Counted from the first letter of the stretch, positions 47,633 to 58,252 are shown. The stretch is 64,000 nucleotides of DNA from Haberlea rhodopensis (GCA_907163345.1 CAJQUN010000040.1:4340001-4404000), one strand, 5' to 3'. Numbers and translations are program-made. Notes: a model not told the origin generated them from the letters alone.

Positions 47633-49040
47633 AAGTCAGATGGTGAGGTTCAGAGATGGTTATCTTTAGTACATCTTGGTCAGCCAACGAAATTCAGAGT
47701 GGCCGATGACGGATCCCTGAGATTGGGTAACCGTTGGGTGGTTCCAAGTACGCCGGAGTTGCGTAGAGGGATCTTGGAGCGAGCTCATAGTAGCAGACTT
47801 AGCATCCACCCAGGCGGGAAGAAGATGTATAAGATCTACGTGGTCAGTTTTGGTGGAAGAGAATGAAGTATGACGTCGTCGCTTTTGTTAAGAGGTACTT
47901 GATCTGCCAGCAGGTTAAGGCAGAGAGACAGAGACCTGGCGGCGAGTTGAAAAGCTTGGAGATACCGAAGTGGAAGTGGGAACACATTTCCATGGACTTC
48001 GTGACTCACCTGCCGAGGAGTACTTCAGGTTTTGATGCTATTTGGGTGATTGTGGATCGATTGACTAAGGTAGCTCATTTCATCCCCTATAGCATGACTT
48101 TCACCTTTTTGAGGATGGCGCAGTTGTATATTCGAGATGTGGTGAGATTGCATGGGATCCCCATTTCCATAGTATCGGATCGAGATCCACGATTCACATC
48201 TCATTTTTGGGAGGGTCTTCAGTCAGCCTTGGGAACTGAAGTTAGATTGAGCACTGCATATCATCCTCAGACGGATGGCCAGACCGAGCGTACTATCCAG
48301 ACGCTCGAGGACATGTTAAGGGCTTGTGTATTGGAGTTCGATGTTTCTTGGCAGGATTCGGTAGCCTTGGTAGAGTTCTCTTATAATAACAGCTACCAGG
48401 CGAGCATTCAGATGGCTCCTTTTGAAGCTCTTTATGGCAAACGGTGTAGATCACCCTTGTGTTGGGATGATTTAGATCGCAAATCGGTCGGAGGACCGGA
48501 GTTGATTCGGGAAATGGAAGAAAAGATAAAGACGATAAGGCAGAAAATGAAAGCAGCCCAGGACAGACAGACAGCTTATGCGAATAAACGGCGGAGACCG
48601 TTGGAATTTCAGTTGGGAGATAAGGTCTTTTTGAAGATCTCGCCTTTCAGAGGCGTTGTGCGATTTGGGATGCGCGGGAAACTGTCTCCGAGGTATGTTG
48701 GACCGTACGAGGTTTTGCAGCGCATTGGCACCTTAGCTTACCGACTAGCTCTGCCGCCTTCTTTATCTGGTATAATGATGTGTTTCATGTGTCTATGCTG
48801 CGGAAGTATGAGCCGGATCCATCTCATGTATTACAGCCTTCCGAGGTTCAGTTGGAATCCGGTGTGTCTTATGTGGAACGGCCTGTTAGAATTCTGGATC
48901 GAGCAGACCGTAGACTTCGGAATAAAGTGATACATACGATCAAGGTTCAGTGGGATCGCAGGGGTGTCGAGGAGGCTACGTGGGAGACGGAGCGGCATAT
49001 GGTGCAGCACTACCCGGAACTATTCTCTGGTATGTGATTA
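47633..49040 (+). pseudogene. Integrase and GPY module, element B
   Basis: The linker continues in frame to 47835, where one A is lost compared with C (MYKDLR becomes MYKIYV), shifting the frame. The next frame (47863-48930) carries CLICQQVK-type text (YLICQQVKAERQRPGG), MDFVTHLP, SDRDPRFTSHFWEG, DGQTERTIQTLED and the GPY module (RYVGPYEVLQRIGTLAYRLA). A second one-base loss near 48774 (SGIHDVF becomes SGIMMCF) moves the tail to frame 48780-49037, which ends at the natural stop after ELFSGM. The core acidic residues are in one frame. Confidence 0.92.
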
Positions 49041-49094
49041 TGTTTAGTTTCTTTTGGGGGTAAGTGCATGTGATTTCGAGGGCGAAATCTTATA

Positions 49095-49106
49095 AGTAGG
49101 GGAGTA
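49095..49106 (+). promoter_or_regulatory. Polypurine tract, element B
   Basis: GTAGGGGAGTAT directly before the 3' LTR. Confidence 0.88.
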
Positions 49107-49847
49107 TTGTGATATCCCCGAAATAATTGATTGCAATTTGGGCATTAAATGTGTTTATATGATTAATTATGGTGGTAATTAATTATGTGATGGATTTAAT
49201 TATCGTGTTGAAATGCTTAGTCACATGTTAGAGTGACCCGGGAGAGCATTTCAGGGTGCATGTTGTGCATGTTGGGAAAATTGTTATTAGCATGATTTAT
49301 TTGTTATGATTGTCAATTAAATGGAAAGCATGAGTTTAATTGTGATTATGGTGCATTTTGGTGAAATTCCTTTTAAATATCATGTTGGGATGTTTAATAC
49401 ATCATGTTAGTTGTGGGGATACAATTGAACTTGTTTTAAAACCTTTACCCCCACCTTTACCAAAACACTTTACTAATTCCCCAAAATCACTTCCCACAAA
49501 CCCTCCCCTCCTCATTTTCGAGCTTGAGCTTAGGGGTGAAGAGAAATCCTTCCAAAAACCTTGATTTGTGGAGTTTATTGGGAGATTTGAAGTCCCCAAG
49601 AGGTATGGATACCTCATTGTTGATTTTGTAATGTTCTATTTAAGTTTGGTATGGTTTTGAAGGGTTTAAAATGGGTTTGTTTTGGGTTGTTGTGGTTTTG
49701 GTTGAATGTTGGATTTTTGAGATGCTTAAAGTGTTTATGGAAAGTTATTATGTGTTTGATGTTATTGGTTTGTTGGTAGGGGAGTTGGAATGGATTGGAA
49801 TGGAGTTTTGGAGCATTAATGGCGATTTTTCGCGATACAGGGCTCGG

Positions 49848-50057
49848 CGATCGATCGCCCGTTTTTGGCGATCGATCGCGAAGAGGCAGTACGCTCCAGA
49901 AGCATTTGGCGATCGATCGCCACGTTTGGGCGATCGATCGGCGAGGGTAGCGATCGATCGCGCCAAATGTGGCGATCGATCGCCGAAAGAGCAAAAATTC
50001 ATGTTCGGGCAGTGTGATCTCGCGATCGATCGGCCCTTTGCCGCGATCGATCGCGAG
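49848..50057. repeat. GATCGATC palindrome cluster, 3' LTR of B
   Basis: Eight copies in 210 bp, mostly GGCGATCGATCGCC, GCGATCGATCGC or CGCGATCGATCGCG. The flanks differ from the ACC..GGT flanks in the closely related LTR of C. Confidence 0.95.
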
Positions 50058-50409
50058 TCACAAAATATGGTGTTTTTGGATTTTATTGTAGGATTTTTGG
50101 TATCGGACTATTATTGGGTTCTAATATTGATTTGTGTGAATGTGTAGAACCATCCCAGGTGGCGACACAGCCAAGGAATTGAAGTCCTACCACATCCTAC
50201 TTTTTGGAAAGGTACGTAGAGGACGTACGGGCACCCAATGGTACATGTATCTAATATACTCTTTGTTATGCATTGTGGATGCAAGTATATGTGGAATTAT
50301 GCATTGTGGATGCAAATACATGTTGAATTATGCATGATGATTGTATATGCATATGGTTATTGGTGCACATCCCATGAGTCGTGGTCATCCCTTGATGATT
50401 TTAATGCTT

Positions 50410-50600
50410 GCCGCTATTTGATTTGTTGCCGCTAAATGTGAAGCGAGGGGTGGGAGCGCCGCATGTCACATTTGAGCGTGGTTATCATATAGGGCGAGGA
50501 AAGAATATTTGCCGCTCAATGTGAAGCGAGGGGTGGGAGCGCCGCATGTCCATTGAAGCGAGGTTATTCTATGCCGCCTATATGTAATAAGCGAGGGGCA
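50410..50600. repeat. GCGAGG/CCGC hairpin array in the LTR of B
   Basis: Alternating GTGAAGCGAGGGGTGGGAGC and GCCGCATGTC blocks with AGCGTGG, GGGCGAGG and TTGCCGCTCAATG. Two imperfect tandem units of about 75 bp. The matching array in C is at 27288-27470. Confidence 0.82.
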
Positions 50601-51174
50601 TTAAAATACATTGTGATGGGCAGACTAGGGATTGGTGATTGGTATTTGGTTTTGATGAGATGGTATTGTGTCATGACATGTGTAGACCATTAAATAATCT
50701 ATTGATTATACTCATGAGTTATGGTACAGGGACAACCAAACGGGAAGCGTTTAAAAATGCATGGGAAAAACAGGAAGTGTTTTATTATGATTATGCATTT
50801 ACGCTTTATATTCATATTGTGTTGAATATGAATGATATTATTGCTCATGTTTGGGGGTTGTCCTTGTAGGTACACTTTTGGCATGATAGAAGGGCTAAGA
50901 CGGGTTGAGGCGGTGAGCTTGAGAAGAACACTTTTGGGAAAGGAATGACAGGATTACTTTCTATAGTGTCTACTCTAGGAGTAGTGCAAAACTATAGTTG
51001 ATAACATTCATTCATTTTTGATTGGGAATGTAATTAATCCATTGATAGTCCTTAGTTTTGGCATGTAACTCTTAAGGCTCATAGTCTCAACACGATTATT
51101 CTACACTGATCATTTATATTAGCTCTAATTATGCCTTTAATCCGCACTTATGGAACTAGGGTCCTTACAGTACA

Positions 51175-52530
51175 ACACAATATTAGATGTCTCATTACAA
51201 CCCAATATCAAAAATTAAACAAAATATAACAATTTATATTTTTCAACATTCTGGGTCTCTCGATCAATCGGCCCCTCTTCTCGATCGATCGAGAAGACGC
51301 CTTCTATCAAAGCCAAGATTCTGCCTCGCTCGATCGATCGAGATGAAATGTCGATCGATCGAGATGCTCTGTTCGAGAAATACCATCCCAGAATTCTCGA
51401 ACACCTATTTTTACACCCTTCGATCTAGCATATAACATACACCACATGTTTGAACAATTATGCTAGCAATTACAATACACTACCCTGAGTGTATTCATAT
51501 CAAATTTACACCGCAAATATAAATCCACATGCATAAACGTCGTCTATTTACACAAGTACTTAACCAAGATTCCAGAAAAACGGGGCATAAGGACCTTGCC
51601 CAGAATTTTCGAGCATACATCTTCACAACACTAAAACTACCACATAACTCGTAGTTCATGCTCAATCAAATATGCTGGTAATTTCACCAAAATACCATGT
51701 ATGTATTCACGTCAAAGGTTTACCAAAAACCCGTCTAACATGCATGATATCACCTTCTCAATATCACTCCCATTCCACATTTTTCCAGAAAAACAGGGCA
51801 ATTATCTACCCAGATTTTCGAACACCCTCTTTCACATGATTAAATCCTTAACATAAAACATGTAACATGCTCAAGAAAAAATACTGAGAGCTTCATAATA
51901 ACACCATGTAAGCATTTAAATCGAAGGTTTTAAGAAACCTAAGCTAACATGCCATTTTTACACTACTCAAAAGCAAGAACTTAAACAAGTTTAAATCGAA
52001 AACAGGGCATGGTTTCTCACCCTACTTTGCTCCGATTTTTGAGAGGCTTCCAAGGAATGAAAAAGGCAAGGCTCCTCAAGATTATGCTTAGCAGATGCTG
52101 GAGTTTATTTGGGAGAGAAGGATCGAGATTTGGAAATGGAGGAGAAGGCTGAATGATTGTGCCAAGTGGGGTGATTAATCAGCTTATGCACAGTTGATTG
52201 GTATGGGTTGGGGGGGTGGTTGGGTGTTGGGTGGTATGATGTGTTATGTTTTGGTCCCGGTATTTAGCACGAAGTATTAAAATATCCTCACATGATATTT
52301 ATAGTATTTTCTCAATAAAATACTTCAATTCCCATTTAAACATGCTTCACCAAAACAAATAACACACACCCTAAGTAAACATGCCACAGCCCCAAAATCC
52401 CAACATAAATCACATACACCCAGAAATGAATCTCCTCAATAATATTAATTCAACCCCATGAATTAACGCCAAAAATCATCATAATTTAAATAAATGATTA
52501 AAATCACATAATCATTTCGGGGATATCACA
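51175..52530 (-). mobile_element. Solo LTR L2, right part
   Basis: Rest of L2 after element B. Minus strand starts TGTGATATCCCCG at 52530. Contains a GATCGATC cluster (51255-51366) and two to three diverged repeats (51400-52010) like those in the LTR of A. Confidence 0.87.
51255..51366. repeat. GATCGATC palindrome cluster, solo LTR L2
   Basis: Four copies in the context CTCGATCGATCGAG or TCGATCGATCGAGA (the first with one mismatch), followed by CTGTTCGAG. Confidence 0.92.
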
Positions 52531-52535
52531 CTTGC

Positions 52536-53650
52536 TGCGGTGGAGCTTTGGTGTGGTAGGCAATATGTATTGACTAAGGAGGTTCGGTCTAGAAAAATCG
52601 GTATTTAAATGGGACAAGTGTGACCCCACCAATTTTCCTGTGAATCTTGAAGTTCTGTCTATGAAATATCAAGATTCTCTCTTTCATGTGAGCTTACTTA
52701 GTGTGTACTGAATCTTGAAGTTCTGTCTAGGAAAGGTCGAAATTCTCTCTTTCCTAGGAGCTTACTTAGTGTGTACTATTGAGGTCTATAGTAAAATTCA
52801 TCAAATTATCACAAGACAATGTAGGGAAGCTGAGTTTCAAATGCAGTCAGATTTGATGTGGAGAAATTTGATTGGAAGGTCAATTTTGGCTTGTGACAAG
52901 TGCAAGTCAATGATGTGTTGATTCAATCTCGTTTACACAAGGCTTGACAGAGTATTCCCCAAAAGCAGCAGTGATACTAGCTCAACTGGTGGAACGACAA
53001 GTGCAACAGGCAAAGCTGGAACGAGCAATGAAGATTGTGAGGATCTGGATTTGAGAGCAGCAAGTGCAATCCGTCTGTGCCTAGCAAAAAGTGTTCTTGC
53101 AAATGTGCATGGAATGTCTTCGGCATAGGAACTCTGGGAAAAACTGGAAGAGTTGTATCAGACAAAGGGGGGTCTCAAATCGGGTGTATCTGAAAGAACA
53201 GTTTCATACATTGCGGATAAATGAGGGTACTTGTATTTCAGATCATTTAAGTGTTCTCAATAGTAATGTTTCAGAGCTTGAATCTATTGGAGTTAAAATT
53301 GATGATGATGATCAGGCCTTGATACTCATTTGGTCTCTTCCACGTTCATATTAGCACATGAAGCCGATATTGATTAATGGAAAAGAGAAATTCATTTTCT
53401 CAGAGGTTATTATTAAGCTTCTTTCAGCAGAGAGGAGACTTGGCGGGTCAAATGAATTTTGCAATGGTTGCTCATAACTGGAAGAATAAGAACTCTGTGA
53501 AGAAAACCTGTTGGGATGTGGACAACCTGACCATATCAAGAAATTGTACAAAGTTGGAGTGGATTCGGCAAATTACTCCGGGTGAGTAAATGGAGATACT
53601 GATAATGAAGCTAACATTGTCTCATTCCACGATATTCTCTGAACAGGACA
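52536..53650 (+). pseudogene. Copia Gag remnant of element L1
   Basis: The leader resumes at 52536 and a broken gag lies at about 52860-53640. Seen: VLIQSRLHKALTEYSP-type text (with frame changes), ASAIRLCLAKSVLANVHGMS, ELWEKLEELYQTKG, then frame 53091-53354 with YLKEQFHTLRINEGT and SDHLSVLNSNVSELESIGVK, a stop in SLPRSY*HMKPI, KLLSAERRLGGSN and the zinc-knuckle start CGQPDHIKK. This is the UBN2-type Gag of Tnt1/Tork-like copia elements. At least three frameshifts and three stops. Protease, integrase and RT are absent, so a deletion joins gag to the 3' non-coding end. Confidence 0.85.
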
Positions 53651-54033
53651 TGTGCATCTTTATGGCATATCGTTGTCCCGAAGTTGCCATGATAGATGAT
53701 GTGTACTGTTAGCGGATCCAGAGTTTTGCATGCGAGCATTGGTTTGGCATTGATGCAGGGTGTGTGGTGGAAATTCATGTCGATGGCTGATTAACTTACA
53801 TGGGAGCCAAAACGTGAGAGTTGCACCATAATTTTTCAGCAATGTTATTTTTCGACATTTGCCGAATTGAAATGCTTGGAATGGCTTATTCTGAGTGAGT
53901 ATTTTTTTTTACGGTGGAGCATGATAATTCTCTACATTAAGAATTATAACTGTTTTGCAGTGCAATAGCAAAAGCTATGAAAATCTTCATCGATGTGGAG
54001 TATTGTGGGACGACAAAGTCACAAGGTGGAGAT
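53651..54033 (+). other. 3' non-coding remnant and PPT of L1
   Basis: No coding content recognised. Ends in ACAAGGTGGAGAT (54021-54033), a copia-type polypurine tract right before the LTR. Confidence 0.7.
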
Positions 54034-54281
54034 TGATGGGTTGTGCCTTTTGTAGATTATCCCACATCGTTTGGGTTAAGAAAATTGGGGCAATTTATTT
54101 GCTATAAAAGGAGGCTCATGCCTCATGTTTTAAGTGCACCAATCAATAGCTTGTCTATCAACTTTTGTCTATCAATTTATTTGGGAAATTTTTCACGTTA
54201 AATCCTTATATCGTTATTATTTTTTATTTTGTTTTCTTTTCCCGTAAAAGGTGGGTGAATTTAGATGGTCAATTCCCAACA
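54034..54281 (+). repeat. 3' LTR of copia L1, internally deleted
   Basis: TGATGGGTTGTGCC to CAATTCCCAACA, 248 bp against 500 bp for the 5' LTR. Both ends match and about 250 bp in the middle are missing. TSD ACAAT follows at 54282-54286. Confidence 0.88.
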
Positions 54282-54286
54282 ACAAT

Positions 54287-54612
54287 TTCAACATGTATCG
54301 TAAACCAAATTTCCGTAAGCTGATTGAGAGCGTGAGTGGAAAAAGCATGATTCATGAATGTTTTCTATTTCTGTCTAAATTCCCGATCAAATCACACCTC
54401 TTCAATTCCTCATTTTAGCCACTTTGATTTAAATAACATCACGTATGCCAGGAATCCAGTGTATCACTTATTGACTGCAAAACGGTAGCGATGATTCGCT
54501 AATGCTCATAACCTGTTTGATCAATTGTCACACTAAGGTACCACAGTGATATCGAGGTTATAATTTTTGTTTCGCAGGCTCATTTGCTAGAATCTGAGAT
54601 TTGAACTTAAAA
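54287..54612 (+). promoter_or_regulatory. 5' untranslated or intron region with a splice acceptor
   Basis: Host DNA between the TE nest and the start codon. TAATTTTTGTTTCGCAG at 54562-54578 is a good plant 3' splice site (T-rich tract then CAG), followed by about 34 nt to the ATG. This suggests a 5'-UTR intron whose donor and first exon lie farther upstream. A donor-like GCGTGAGTGG occurs near 54331, and the TE nest may lie inside the intron. No TATA box is clear. Confidence 0.5.
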
Positions 54613-55899
54613 ATGGCCTCTAGATATCTGCAAAATTTTCTTTTTGGAGCGAAACATTTAATCGGCTGGCGGCAAATAAAAGTGTTGAATTCAAGACTAG
54701 TGTTGTATCACACCACAGGGGAAGAGGGAGAAGAGATTTTACCGTCCGAATGGTGTGAAAAGGCTTTTCTGAAGTTGAAGAAATGGAGCCACACGTTGAA
54801 AGAAGTGGATCTAATTAGTGGAAGACTGGTGAATATTAATGACAACTCAAGAATTGTTGATGAAGCGTTGGAGCGCAAAATGCATGCTTTCAAATCTATT
54901 GTTAGGGCCTTCATTGGGATTCCTTTGATGCAAGAAACTATGAGAAATAATTTAATGGCTTCATTTGGCGGCCACGATCAGTACAGAACATTTCCGTGCT
55001 TTAGTAAGCCAAGTGAAAGAGAGCAACTTCAGGTAACTTCTTTGACGAAAGTTGCCGACATTTTGGGCATTTCTGCTCAGCATAGGAAGTTGGTCAGGCA
55101 TACCATATGCCCGCAGGTGACACAGCATCACATATGGATGGGCTCGCTGGAGGAGATACTGATTGGATTGAAATCTGATATTGATGTTTTGATTCATCTC
55201 CACCACCCAAGTAAACAGATAAGATTGGCGCAGCAAATAGTTGTTGGCTGTCTTAAGTTTCTTGAATCTTTTACATCCTGTGATGGCCCTGAGTCTACCT
55301 CCTGGATGCGCCTCAAACCCATAAAACAAGAAGTGGATTCCACCGAACCTCGCAAATGGGAAGATCTTCTTGAGATGTCCATTGATCTCATTAACTGTCT
55401 AGGTGATGTAAAGGAATCAGCTTTCCATGTTTCCAAACTTGAGGTAATGAAAGAAGGGCTCTATCAAATCAGGGAGGAGCTGATAGACAAGAGCATTGGA
55501 TACAAGGAGACTCGGCATCAAGAATATTTGGTGCAGAAGAAGTTATCAAAGGCATTGGGTCATTCATCACGATGTTTATTTACACTTCTGCTGTATTACC
55601 TATATGGCAGTGTACAAGATATTGAAGTGGAAGTTCGTGGAGGCGTGCATACGGTCGATGGTGGAGGTAACTTGTGCTTGTATATGGGTAAGATTCTAAC
55701 ATCAGATGAGGAAAAGGTCATCTGGAATGGGGTGAAGCAACTGGATAAAGCTCTTGGCCTGTTCAAGTTTGTATGGGAGACGGCAAGGATGAAAGGAGAT
55801 TTAAAGCTGCAAGGTCATTTGTGGTATGTTGGAGCTGAGAATAGGTCACTCTCGTATCGGGGGATTGTGTACTTGATACATGGTATAAATTTAAGATGA
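54613..55899 (+). CDS. Unrecognised plant protein, 428 residues, single coding exon
   Basis: Frame from ATG 54613 to TGA 55897-55899 with no stop or intron. The codons before 54613 begin with TTG, so MASRYLQNFLFGAKHLIG is taken as the N-terminus. I do not recognise a named domain. Seen: a mostly helical, charged, soluble-looking protein with no signal peptide and one short hydrophobic run (CLFTLLLYYLYG near 325-336). Basic and acidic residues are evenly spread, there is a Gly-rich turn (RGGVHTVDGGGNL near 352-364), and there are no zinc or nucleotide-binding motifs. Codon use and the open frame are unlike the decayed transposon genes around it, and it carries no retroelement motif. A likely poly(A) signal lies 60 bp downstream. 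Alternatives: the last exon of a larger gene, or a captured gene fragment. Existence as a gene is likely; function is unknown. Confidence 0.72.
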   Translation: MASRYLQNFLFGAKHLIGWRQIKVLNSRLVLYHTTGEEGEEILPSEWCEKAFLKLKKWSHTLKEVDLISGRLVNINDNSRIVDEALERKMHAFKSIVRAFIGIPLMQETMRNNLMASFGGHDQYRTFPCFSKPSEREQLQVTSLTKVADILGISAQHRKLVRHTICPQVTQHHIWMGSLEEILIGLKSDIDVLIHLHHPSKQIRLAQQIVVGCLKFLESFTSCDGPESTSWMRLKPIKQEVDSTEPRKWEDLLEMSIDLINCLGDVKESAFHVSKLEVMKEGLYQIREELIDKSIGYKETRHQEYLVQKKLSKALGHSSRCLFTLLLYYLYGSVQDIEVEVRGGVHTVDGGGNLCLYMGKILTSDEEKVIWNGVKQLDKALGLFKFVWETARMKGDLKLQGHLWYVGAENRSLSYRGIVYLIHGINLR

Positions 55900-55961
55900 T
55901 ATTGGCACCCATATAAAGGGGATTTTAAGTTTCTTGAGATTCGAAGTCTTTATTTTGGAAA

Positions 55962-55968
55962 ATAAAAG
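55962..55968 (+). terminator. Possible poly(A) signal of the host gene
   Basis: AATAAAA about 60 bp after the stop codon. Confidence 0.45.
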
Positions 55969-55984
55969 CAACCAGACATAGTGA

Positions 55985-56310
55985 GGTTTTTGGTAGATTA
56001 CCCCCTATGGTTTCCCAAATAGGCGGTACCCCTGTGATTTGTGAAAATATGTATTTTACCCCATGTAGTTTACAAAATAGGTATTTTATCCCTTATGTGT
56101 AGTGTGTATTTCACACTCATTCACGAACTATAAGGGGGTAAAATGTCTATTTTCACAAACCACATGGGTAAACAGCATATTTTCAAACCACATGAGGTAA
56201 ACAACATATTTATAAACAACAGGAGGGTAAATACCTATTTTCAAACCAAATGGAGTAAAATGCATATTTGGCAAACCACAATGTGGTTGTTTGCCACTAG
56301 CTCGAGATAG
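55985..56310. repeat. Foldback-like repeat with TTTACCCC/GGGGTAAA units
   Basis: The left half carries ATTACCCCCTATGGTTT, TTTTACCCCATGTAGTTTAC and TTTTATCCCTTATG on the plus strand. The right half carries reverse-complement forms (GGGGGTAAAATG, CCACATGAGGTAAACA, AAATGGAGTAAAATG). Whole-unit inverted symmetry resembles a known style of short plant non-autonomous DNA element. Ends and TSD not defined. Confidence 0.6.
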
Positions 56311-57429
56311 TGCGACACGAATGTAGTCATGTTAGTTGTGATGATTTCTAGACTTTCTTACGTGAAATATTGGCTCATCAGTCATCACATAGGTACTAGG
56401 AATTTAGTAATAAGACATGAATATAAATCAATATAATCTTAAAACACTTATATCATTCATCTATACAAATAAGCAGATGACAAAACACAAAAAATATGAA
56501 ATTGTCATTCTTTTTCTTGTTTTTGTTCTTGGGTTTGTTGTAATTAAGATATATTACCAGTATCTTTGTTGAAATGACTTTGCATAGTGTACTTCGACTT
56601 TGTGTTTGATCTCAAATGTTTTATATCCATTTCAAAAGCTTCAATTACTTTTAAGCTTTTGAAAAAAAAAAAGAAATTTGACATTTATTAATTAAGGGTA
56701 AAAAAGTATATTTAATGATTTTAAAAAGGAGGGTTATTTATCAAAACTATGAGTAAATGAAGGTTAATTATTTAATTGGGAAATCTCGGGCCAGTACATG
56801 GTAAAAGTTTTTTCGGCCTAGTCCAACAAATTATTTTGCTTTCAACTAGGTCTATTTTAAGTCAAAATTACAAAATTACCCATTACTTTCTTCTTCATGC
56901 ATCTGAAAGAACGCTTCAAACTCCAGAAAGATGGCAATGAAATATGAGATCCTCCGAAAATGCAAAAGAGATGTCGATGGATATTCCTCCTCCTTCACGT
57001 CATCCCTGGGAGTAGATAACTCCTGCTAGAAAACCTATGTTGTGAAGATTGAAGAATATAAAATTTTTTTTGACCATATTGATTAAAGAATGTAAATGGG
57101 TGTATGGTTGTTGTGAAGATTAAAGAATGTTAATGGATGTATGATTGTCGCAAAAACTTCTTCTTCTACTACTTCTCTTTATGGATTTTGTGCTTTTTTT
57201 ATGGATTTTTGTGTTACAATTAGCATTGAATTGTTATTTCAATTCTTGTGCATATCATATATTTATCAAAATGTCTCTTAACTTATAGTTATTGTTTAAA
57301 TGGATGTTTAAGTATTGCTCTAGTTAAGTTTAGAGTGTCTGAAATATTATTTGAACAGGAAAAAAATTATAATATGAACAAAAAATAATTGTATTGGGTG
57401 GCACATGAATTATGAAGATATATTACAGT
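56311..57429. other. Non-coding AT-rich stretch
   Basis: No gene seen. Includes a short duplication around GTTGTGAAGATTAAAGAATG (57030-57150) and, at about 57177-57296, a segment whose reverse complement recurs at about 59950-60105. Confidence 0.55.
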
Positions 57430-58250
57430 GTATGAGTCTATCGAAGTATGTAATTTACATGCACCGATAGACTCATGGTGCATGTAATTCACATTCACTG
57501 ACTTACTAAAATCTTGGAAATATTCTACTTGGGTTGGTGGGGGTAATTGGAATTGGTAAAAAATTCTTCAATGAGAAATGATTTTTTTTTTTATAGAATT
57601 TGAATGTGAAACTCAATATTAAAGTGTATTTGAGATGTCATATGAATATGTTTTTGGTTAAATACAGTATGAGTCTATCGGTGCATGAAATTACATGCAA
57701 CGATAGACTCAGCGGTGTATGTAATTCATATGCACCGACTTACTAAAATCTTGGAAATATTCTGCTTGGGTTTGGTTGGGAGTTTTCACGCATCAATAGA
57801 CTCAGCGGTGTATGTAATTCACATGCATCGACCAACTAAAATCTTGGAAATATTCTGCTTGGGTTGATTGGGCGGAGGAGTAGCTCGGTGAATTGAAATT
57901 GGCAAAAAATTCTTTAATGCGAAATGATTTCTTTTGTAGATTTTGAATGTGAAACTCAAAATTAAAGTGTATTTGAGATGTCCCGACTATATTTTTGCTT
58001 AACTACAATATGAGTCTATCGGTGCATGTAAATTACATGCACCGACGGACTCAACGGTGCATGTAATTTGCATGCACCGACTTACTAAAATCTTGGAAAT
58101 ATTCTGCTTGGGTTGGTTGGGAGGAACAGTAACTCGGTAAATTGAAACTGGCAAAAAATTCTTCAATGATAAATGATTTCTTTTGTAGATTTTAAATGTG
58201 AAACTCAAAATTATAATGTATTTGAGATGTTTCATGTCTATGTTTTGTTG
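57430..58250. repeat. Tandem repeat with palindromic hairpins
   Basis: Three complete and one partial copies of a 240-340 bp unit. Each unit starts with a 40-41 bp near-perfect palindrome GAGTCTATC..GATAGACTC around TGCATGTAAATTACATGCA (57434-57474, 57671-57710, 58012-58052). This is followed by a second, shorter palindrome, then ACTAAAATCTTGGAAATATTC and a block with ATTCTTCAATGAGAAATGAT. Confidence 0.88.
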
Positions 58251-58252
58251 GA

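Larger units (their letters stand above)
26556..51169 (+). mobile_element. Gypsy element B, TSD GTACA
   Basis: GTACA at 26551-26555 and 51170-51174. B's own DNA is 26556-26715 and 44106-51169. Tekay/Del-like chromovirus related to A and C. Its 5' LTR is cut by element C/D and lacks about 1.7 kb compared with its 3' LTR. Confidence 0.93.
49107..51169 (+). repeat. 3' LTR of element B
   Basis: TGTGATATCCCCG to GGGTCCTTACA, 2063 bp. Contains an eight-copy GATCGATC cluster (49848-50057) and a GCGAGG/CCGC hairpin array (50410-50600). Confidence 0.94.
25054..54281 (+). mobile_element. Copia element L1 carrying the nested block, TSD ACAAT
   Basis: Outer boundary of the central nest. ACAAT is present at 25049-25053 and 54282-54286. 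L1's own DNA is 25054-25576 (LTR, PBS, leader) plus 52531-54281 (gag remnant, PPT, 3' LTR). All DNA from 25582 to 52530 was inserted later. Pol is absent, so L1 had a large internal deletion. Confidence 0.9.

Noticed and set aside
49848..50057. Regularly spaced repeats that look like a CRISPR array
   Set aside because: Plant LTR context, palindromic 10-14 bp cores, irregular spacers, no cas genes.
49671..50147. 158-codon ORF and minus-strand ORFs across 49614-50002
   Set aside because: Translation of the GATCGATC cluster gives runs such as RSIAR and DRSP in several frames at once; it lies in an LTR and is not a gene.
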